A DNA stretch of 40,209 nucleotides from Anaeroplasmataceae bacterium (lineage in GTDB: Bacteria > Bacillota_I > Bacilli_A > Acholeplasmatales > Anaeroplasmataceae), in assembly GCA_029057785.1 (NCBI GenBank), contig JAIDZC010000033.1, positions 1 to 40,209 of the forward strand, written 5' to 3'. The position numbers were made by a program, and so were the translations under genes. Shown one piece after another: positions 34,379 to 40,209 of the stretch. A model generated the notes under the pieces. That model was not told where the DNA came from and ran no database searches. It saw nothing but the letters and a program-made list of their open reading frames with translations. The first letter of the stretch is position 1, and each line of letters opens with the position of its first letter.

Positions 34379-36277
34379 TTACAATACCTTTATTACTGTA
34401 CTAGGTGAATACGTCTTAAATATTTGCTCATTATTAATTCCAACACTATCGCTACCAAAAGAAGAATTTTTAAATACTGCATATAGTGGTTGTAATTTAG
34501 CAATTTCTACAATTGCATCATTTGTCAAATTCATATCAAAGCAAGCGACTAAATCATTATCATTTACACAATAATACTTGGTTCCATTCGCATTCTTTTC
34601 TTCTATTTTAGAAGATAATAAGACACCTAATTCTAACATTACTTGGAATAATAAGTCTAAATCATTTCTATCATGCTTAATATTATCCACTGTAACATCT
34701 AATAAATTTTGTTCTAACTCTGATGGATTGTAATAAACATCATTCATATTTGATGAATCTAATTTTAAAACTCGGAAACCAGTATCTAAATCTTGTGTTG
34801 TAAGAGGATTCTCATCTTTAATTTTTTTTGCTGCTCTACAAATTCTTTCTTTACCAATCTCACATATATTTTCATACCCTACCTTATAGGCCTCTGATTT
34901 TTCATCACAAACTTCTGGTAATTGAACCATGATAAATCTACGATTGCCATTATCTTCTGCATTTAACTGCATAACAGCATGTGCAGTGGTTGCAGAACCA
35001 GAGAAGAAATCAAGAATTATCCCATTTTTATCATTTAAAATTTTAATAAGAAAAACCATTAATTCAAGAGGCTTTGCAAAATCAAAAGGTATTCCAAATG
35101 TTTTTATCAAATCTGCACCACGCCTATTTATATAATCATTTAAAATATTTCGTGGTTGTGTTCCATTTTCTTGTCTTTCTATTAAATAACTCTTAGTATA
35201 CAAATTCCAATGAGCTTTTTCACCAGTTTCTTCATCAATTAATGGAGATGTATTAGTTTTTTTAAATACGATTCTGCCTTCTTTTTTCCATTTGTTAAAA
35301 GTCTCTTCATTTGCTCTCCATGGCTTATTATCTGGAGTATTAACTTTCTGACCATCTGGGCAAACTATTGGATACCTAGATCCGCCATGCTTTAGACCCG
35401 ATTGAAAAAATGCTACATCATCTCTGAAATATTCTCCTTTATGTATTCCTTCTATTTCAACTTTCTTATACAAAGAAGAGTCTACCTCAACTTTAAAATG
35501 CGGTAATTTGTTAATATTTTTCGCATAACAAATAACATAATCAAGACTTTCAGCAAAATACTCCCCCATATTACTTGCAGTTTTTGCTACTCTTGTCACA
35601 AAAGAAATTCTATTTTTTTCACCTAGAAGTTCATCACAAAGTTTTATCAAATTAGACACTTCGCAGGAATCAATAGAGATAAAAATAACACCATCCTCTG
35701 CAATAATATCTCTTGCAATTTTCAATCTTGGATAAATCATATTTAACCAATCTGTATGGAATCTACCATTGCTATCTAAATTTTTTTCTAAACGATTCCC
35801 TTGCTCATCATAATAGTCAGTTCTATCTGTATATGCTTCACTATTCATTGCATATTCATCATTATATATAAAATCATTTCCTGTATTATAGGGAGGATCA
35901 ATGTATATCATCTTGACTTTGCCAAGATACGTTTCTCTTAAAAGCTTTAATACATCAAGATTATCTCCTTCAATGTAAAGATTCTGAGTATTATCAAAAT
36001 CAACACTTTCTTCTTTTACAGGTCGTAATGTTGCATTGATTTTTTGATTGGCTAATAGAATTGATTTTTTCTTATCAGGCCAAGTCATTTGATATCTTTC
36101 TTTTTTATCATCAATTATTTCATTGGATAATTCTTGTTTTAAGATATCAAAATCAATCCCTAAAGCAGTCTTACCATCTTCCACGCACTCTGTTACTGCG
36201 TTAGGAAATAATTCTCGAATTTTTTTTATATTTTCTTGAGTCAAGTCCTTTGTAGACATAGTTAATTTTTCACTCAT
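34379..36277 (-). CDS. mod: Type III DNA adenine methyltransferase, Mod subunit
   Basis: 632 residues. Catalytic motif IV DPPYNTGNDF (127-136) comes before the SAM-binding motif ILDFFSGSATTAHAV (425-429 for FSGSA), the beta-class order of type III N6-adenine methylases. The region between them (about 250-400) should hold the target-recognition domain; the recognised site cannot be predicted. GAGGTAAAG precedes the ATG. It overlaps the DUF4391 gene by eight bases. I saw no simple-sequence repeat that would make it phase-variable. Confidence 0.96.
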   Translation of the reverse strand: MSEKLTMSTKDLTQENIKKIRELFPNAVTECVEDGKTALGIDFDILKQELSNEIIDDKKERYQMTWPDKKKSILLANQKINATLRPVKEESVDFDNTQNLYIEGDNLDVLKLLRETYLGKVKMIYIDPPYNTGNDFIYNDEYAMNSEAYTDRTDYYDEQGNRLEKNLDSNGRFHTDWLNMIYPRLKIARDIIAEDGVIFISIDSCEVSNLIKLCDELLGEKNRISFVTRVAKTASNMGEYFAESLDYVICYAKNINKLPHFKVEVDSSLYKKVEIEGIHKGEYFRDDVAFFQSGLKHGGSRYPIVCPDGQKVNTPDNKPWRANEETFNKWKKEGRIVFKKTNTSPLIDEETGEKAHWNLYTKSYLIERQENGTQPRNILNDYINRRGADLIKTFGIPFDFAKPLELMVFLIKILNDKNGIILDFFSGSATTAHAVMQLNAEDNGNRRFIMVQLPEVCDEKSEAYKVGYENICEIGKERICRAAKKIKDENPLTTQDLDTGFRVLKLDSSNMNDVYYNPSELEQNLLDVTVDNIKHDRNDLDLLFQVMLELGVLLSSKIEEKNANGTKYYCVNDNDLVACFDMNLTNDAIVEIAKLQPLYAVFKNSSFGSDSVGINNEQIFKTYSPSTVIKVL

Positions 36278-36899
36278 TTTCTTTACCTCTTAATAAATCT
36301 TCTTTTTCTTTTAGTAAAAGCTTATATTTTGCATTCAATTCAAATTTATTTTTAGATTGAACTTCTGTAGCAATTGCTTGTTTTAATTTTTTCATTTTCA
36401 AATCATATTTGAAAAGCTTATCATTTCTAGTTAAATATTCTATTATTGATTCATTTTCCAAAGGACTATAATCTAGAAATTCAGATAAAATGAACTTATA
36501 TATTTCTGAAACATTTTGAAGAAGCGGTAATTCTTTATCTTCATCATTATTCCAATTTGTCATATAATATTTGCCTTTGAATTTGTTATGCTTATATTCA
36601 AACAGCATTAATTTATAGTCTTCATGTTTTAAATAAAATATAATGTTATTCTTAAATTTGCTATCAAACTCTTTTAAAAATTGCAATGGTATTATTCTTT
36701 CTTTTAGTCCAATTTCGAATATGAATAATTCCACATTATCTATGCAATTTAATGTTTTAGGAGATAATAAATTGCTTAAAATTATAGAATTAATTAGATG
36801 AGATTCTTTTCTTGCTTCTTTGCTTGCATTGATTTGCTTTAAAATATCTGACAACTTATATTTTTTATCAATTCTTGTTTTTGAAGGTAATTTATACAT
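36270..36899 (-). CDS. DUF4391-family protein
   Basis: 209 residues, no membrane segment, no known catalytic motif. Layout matches DUF4391: N-terminal YKLPSKTRIDKKYKLSDIL, a central beta-rich part (VELFIFEIGLKERIIPLQFL, NIIFYLKHEDYKLMLFEYKH) and a basic C-terminal helix (LNAKYKLLLKEKEDLLRG). The family is found between helicase and methylase genes of restriction-like clusters; its function is not established. GAGGTAACT precedes the ATG at 36899. Its position, coupled by overlap to mod and 12 bases after the helicase gene, argues for a shared complex. Confidence 0.82.
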   Translation of the reverse strand: MYKLPSKTRIDKKYKLSDILKQINASKEARKESHLINSIILSNLLSPKTLNCIDNVELFIFEIGLKERIIPLQFLKEFDSKFKNNIIFYLKHEDYKLMLFEYKHNKFKGKYYMTNWNNDEDKELPLLQNVSEIYKFILSEFLDYSPLENESIIEYLTRNDKLFKYDLKMKKLKQAIATEVQSKNKFELNAKYKLLLKEKEDLLRGKENE

Positions 36900-36911
36900 T
36901 TTAGTTACCTC

Positions 36912-39900
36912 TTATTTAATCACTAAGAAAGTAATTAATTCAAAATCATCTAGCCCTTTGATTTCATTTTCAAATAAAACACTTGAATCTCCATTAAACA
37001 GATTTTCTAAATCATTGGTTTCTTTCGTTTGAATAATAGATTCAATGCATCTATCTAGTAGTTGACTGTACTTATCCATTTTATATCCATCTTTAGTTTC
37101 TTTATTAAATTGTCTACATAAAGATTGTATTGGATTTACTTCAAATTTGCACATACTCCTAAATATATCAAGTATCTTTTTTACATCCATATGTGTATGA
37201 ACTACATTTCCCTCTTCATTCAAATAAACTAAATAATATGGATGTAATCTATTCTTTTTGCCAATATTAATCTCATTATTTCTATTTTTTAAAACATATA
37301 TAACCCCTTTAGGAATATCTAGTTCATCATTATGCTTTACAATTGCATATATACCATTTGGAATATTCTTGGGCTCTCCATTTTTCTTGATATAAGAAAT
37401 GACATCCATTCTAAATTCATTTAATCCTAAATCTGTAATTGTTATTGTTCCATCTACATCTTCTAAATCTTGTAGTTTTCCATCTCGAAGTTTTTGTAAT
37501 TGTTCTTTTCGGTATTCTAAATCGGGTGCATCAGGATTAATAATATTGTCATCGCCTGTTGCCGTTGTATTTACTAAAGTCATTCTATTTTCTACACGTG
37601 CATTTAAATTAATGTATTCGTCCAAAGACACATTAGGCCAAAAATTAATTAGGCGTATAGATTCATTCTTACTGCCTATTCTATCAATTCTACCAAATCG
37701 TTGTACAATTCTAACTGGATTCCAATGGATATCATAATTGATGCAAATATCACAGTCTTGTAAATTTTGTCCTTCACTCACACAATCTGTTGCTATTAAG
37801 ATATCTATATTTACATCTTTATCTTCAGGATAAATTAAATCTCTTTCTTTTGACATTGGAGAAAATAAAGATAATAATCTATCTGTGTCTTTATTCCCCT
37901 CAATAGTTGCAGCATTTCCATTTGTCGCACCCTGAATTCTTGCGGTATGTAGTCCATATAATTCAAGCATTAATGGTGCTATATTATCGTATAAATAATT
38001 AGTTGTATCTGCAAAAGCAGAAAAAATCAAAATTTTTCTATTATTTAAATTAAAAGGTTTTTCAATTTTACTTTGAATTATTTCAAGTAATTTTTGTAAT
38101 TTCAAATCCTTTTCTGGAGTTATCCATGACATCAATTCATATAATAACTCTAAACTTTCTATATCTTTTTCAAGATCCTTTTTCCATGCTCTTAAATCCA
38201 TATCAGATAATTCAATTTTAATTTTACCTATTGTCGAATCATCACTTAAGTCAAAATCTTCATTCTCTAAATCTTCTTCTGTAATTTGTTTTCCTTCAAA
38301 CGAAAATTCAGTTTTATTTTTTTGAAAACTAATGATTTTATCTAGTGTATCCGTATTGTAGTTTTTAATTTTATTTAAAGTTATTCTAAAAGACTCTACG
38401 CAAGATTCTAAACGTTTAAGCATATTTATAGTCATTAATTTTTGTAATGCTTTTTCACGATTAATTTGCTTTAATGTAGTAGCACCAACTTTAGTATCAT
38501 ATAGTTCCTCATATTTAGATTTCTTACTATCTAGAATGTAGTTCATCGGAGCATATACAGCCATTGTTAATTTCATTAATATCTCATAAATCTCACGATA
38601 TTCTAAAATATCTTCTTTTTTAGCAATGTCGCAATAATATGATAAAGGTTCTAAACGTTTTGGAAACTTCCCTATTTCTGAAATATCATAATATTTAGAT
38701 ATATGCTTTCTACTTCTTGCAATAGTTACATTATCTAATAGAATTGAAAAATCAATATCCAATTTGCTAATTAAATCGCTAGATTTTCTTTCTTCTTTTG
38801 GCAGTTTTGTCCAATCATTAAAAACTTGTTGAGCATTTCTTAAAATAACATCTACATTTTTTGTTGTATCTAATTTTTGATTGAATTCCTCATAATCATC
38901 TCCATAAGCCAGTGCTAGCTGATTTTTCAAATCATTAAATCTGTTATTTACAGGTGTGGCAGACAACATTAATACTTTTGTTTTCACACCTTCTTTTAAA
39001 ACTTTATTCAAAAGAAAGTCATATCTTGTTTCTCTATCTCTATAACTATTTGCATTTCTAAAATTATGAGATTCATCAATCACTATTAAATCATAATTAT
39101 CCCAATTAAATTGAGATAAATCATGGCCATTACTGTTTCCTCTTGTTCTACCTAAGTCCGTATGAAATAAAACATCGAAATGAATTCTATCTTTATAAAA
39201 AATGTTTGATTTAACATTATCTCTATATTTATTCCAGTTGTTTGCAAGACGCTTTGGAGTCAAAACTAATATATTCTTATTTCTGCAAGCATAATATTTC
39301 ATAACTCCTAATGCTGTAAATGTTTTACCCAAGCCTACAGAATCTGCCAAAATACAACCATTATATTTCTCTAACTTATTAATTACACCAATTACTCCAT
39401 CCTTTTGAAATTGATATAGTTTATTCCAAACAAGCGAAGTTTTAAAGCCTGTTCCCTCGTTTGGCATATAATCCTCTGACATTATATCTTCTAAAAATTC
39501 ATTAAAAATATTATATAATGTCACAAAATAAACAAATTCGGGTGAATTATCTACATAAGCTGATGATATATAATCAATGATGTTTTGAGTTACATCCACC
39601 ATTTTTGTTTTATCATGCCATAAAGCATCAAATGAATCACAAAAAAATTTAGAATATGAATATTCTTGATTTTTAACAATTCCTTGAAGCATCATATTGT
39701 TTTTTTCATATCCTAAATCAATAGATGTAAATCCATTAATAGGAGTATATGTAGTAATCATATCTTTGCTAGTAACTGAAATGAAATTTTGTACATTGCC
39801 TTCTGAAACATTAGATTTAAAAATAACCTTATCTTTAATCCACTCTGCACATTCTTTTGCTATTGCTTTTTGAGATAATCTGTTTTTTAATTTAATTTCA

Positions 39901-40172
39901 AATTCTGTTCCATAAAGAGAGTGTTCTTCTATCCTTTTAGGAATATAATATTCTCTCTTCTCTTTTTTAAATCTATCCTTAACACTCTGATCAACAAATG
40001 TATTTGTTGGAAATATAAATGATAACTCTTGAATATTATTAAGTTCCTCTTTTAATGCTTCAAAAGCATAAATAGAAAAATAAGAGGCAATTATTCTCAC
40101 CTTAGATCCTGTAAATATTTCTTGTTTCAAATCATCGCCTAACAACTTCAATTTATTATCCAACAATTCCAT
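36912..40172 (-). CDS. SNF2-type helicase with degenerate PLD-like N-terminus
   Basis: About 1086 residues. Residues 1-200 look like a phospholipase D-like module (SKVRIIASYFSIYAFEALK, LSFIFPTNTF), but the HxK catalytic motif is not visible. The helicase part has motif I ADSVGLGKT (276-284), motif II VIDESHNFR, motif III MLSATPVNNR, then IATDCVSEGQNLQDCD and VQRFGRIDRIGSKN. This is the SNF2/HepA-like layout of translocases in defence clusters. I start at 40172 (MELLDNKLK), five bases after GGGAGG; the frame extends nine codons upstream into the GTAC repeats. First gene of the operon with DUF4391, mod and res. Confidence 0.93.
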   Translation of the reverse strand: MELLDNKLKLLGDDLKQEIFTGSKVRIIASYFSIYAFEALKEELNNIQELSFIFPTNTFVDQSVKDRFKKEKREYYIPKRIEEHSLYGTEFEIKLKNRLSQKAIAKECAEWIKDKVIFKSNVSEGNVQNFISVTSKDMITTYTPINGFTSIDLGYEKNNMMLQGIVKNQEYSYSKFFCDSFDALWHDKTKMVDVTQNIIDYISSAYVDNSPEFVYFVTLYNIFNEFLEDIMSEDYMPNEGTGFKTSLVWNKLYQFQKDGVIGVINKLEKYNGCILADSVGLGKTFTALGVMKYYACRNKNILVLTPKRLANNWNKYRDNVKSNIFYKDRIHFDVLFHTDLGRTRGNSNGHDLSQFNWDNYDLIVIDESHNFRNANSYRDRETRYDFLLNKVLKEGVKTKVLMLSATPVNNRFNDLKNQLALAYGDDYEEFNQKLDTTKNVDVILRNAQQVFNDWTKLPKEERKSSDLISKLDIDFSILLDNVTIARSRKHISKYYDISEIGKFPKRLEPLSYYCDIAKKEDILEYREIYEILMKLTMAVYAPMNYILDSKKSKYEELYDTKVGATTLKQINREKALQKLMTINMLKRLESCVESFRITLNKIKNYNTDTLDKIISFQKNKTEFSFEGKQITEEDLENEDFDLSDDSTIGKIKIELSDMDLRAWKKDLEKDIESLELLYELMSWITPEKDLKLQKLLEIIQSKIEKPFNLNNRKILIFSAFADTTNYLYDNIAPLMLELYGLHTARIQGATNGNAATIEGNKDTDRLLSLFSPMSKERDLIYPEDKDVNIDILIATDCVSEGQNLQDCDICINYDIHWNPVRIVQRFGRIDRIGSKNESIRLINFWPNVSLDEYINLNARVENRMTLVNTTATGDDNIINPDAPDLEYRKEQLQKLRDGKLQDLEDVDGTITITDLGLNEFRMDVISYIKKNGEPKNIPNGIYAIVKHNDELDIPKGVIYVLKNRNNEINIGKKNRLHPYYLVYLNEEGNVVHTHMDVKKILDIFRSMCKFEVNPIQSLCRQFNKETKDGYKMDKYSQLLDRCIESIIQTKETNDLENLFNGDSSVLFENEIKGLDDFELITFLVIK

Positions 40173-40183
40173 AAAAACCTCCC

Positions 40184-40208
40184 GTACAAAAAAGTACACA
40201 TTTTGTAC
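40184..40208. promoter_or_regulatory. Candidate operator: three GTAC motifs at the restriction operon start
   Basis: GTAC occurs at 40184, 40194 and 40205, spaced 10 and 11 bases, one helical turn each. The last two sit in a perfect inverted repeat, GTACA-CATTT-TGTAC (40194-40208). It lies 12 bases upstream of the helicase start codon, next to its ribosome binding site, so a bound repressor would block expression. The window ends here, so the promoter is not seen. Confidence 0.45.
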
Positions 40209-40209
40209 A

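Noticed and set aside
29413-40172. Prophage or transposon
   Set aside because: No integrase, transposase, terminase or structural genes are visible; the island may still be bounded by such genes outside the window.

Overview
The window is a low-GC Bacillota-type chromosome segment that uses the standard genetic code: potB ends in TGA directly ahead of potC, so TGA is not tryptophan here. Canonical TTGACA/TATAAT promoters, strong GGAGG-type ribosome binding sites and many intrinsic terminators fit Firmicutes. RNase Y, a PotA with a large ATPase-domain insert, an anaerobe-style xylose operon and gut-type esterase and ORF families suggest an uncultured gut Bacilli or Erysipelotrichia relative. 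That placement is inference; the sequence does not fix a genus.

Layout. 1-1415 holds most of RNase Y (minus strand). 1620-2942 is a single-pass membrane protein with six IQW repeats. 2985-3747 (minus) has a 2H phosphoesterase and a small conserved protein. 3815-8643 (minus) is one operon: a DUF2089 regulator, a HAAS/DUF4097 protein and the two halves of a heterodimeric ABC exporter. 8822-13044 (minus) is potABCD for polyamine import. 13248-16152 is an envelope-lipid patch: a GT8 glycosyltransferase and a flippase-like membrane protein facing away from a divergent PlsC-type acyltransferase. 16183-20570 (minus) reads serine acetyltransferase, xylB, xylA, esterase as one tight operon. gdhA follows at 20659-22005. 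22220-23226 carries a structured small transcript and a broken RhuM gene. 23223-26056 (minus) is a GNAT, ABC-F and flavin reductase operon. 26172-28149 (plus) is an aminotransferase and aldo/keto reductase pair, followed by surE and tRNA-Thr(CGU) on the minus strand.

From about 29.1 kb to the right end is an accessory defence island, all on the minus strand and very AT-rich. In transcription order it has a SNF2-type helicase with a degenerate PLD-like N-terminus, a DUF4391 protein, a type III DNA methyltransferase (Mod), a type III restriction/helicase subunit (Res), a terminator, then a separately promoted RhuM-family protein and a divergent RNase III-fold protein. The left edge is scarred: a truncated immunity-protein-like remnant and a GC-rich hairpin with a tRNA T-loop-like motif.

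The most interesting material is this island. It is an expanded type III restriction-modification system in which the helicase and DUF4391 protein are co-transcribed with Mod and Res, and it is trailed by an RNase III-like protein that seems to lack two of four catalytic acidic residues. A spaced set of GTAC motifs sits directly upstream of the first gene. Secondary curiosities are the repeated TTAATTTT boxes before the DUF2089 operon, a possible leader peptide before potA, a terminator stem that contains the next gene's Shine-Dalgarno sequence, and a tRNA-Thr with two stem mismatches.
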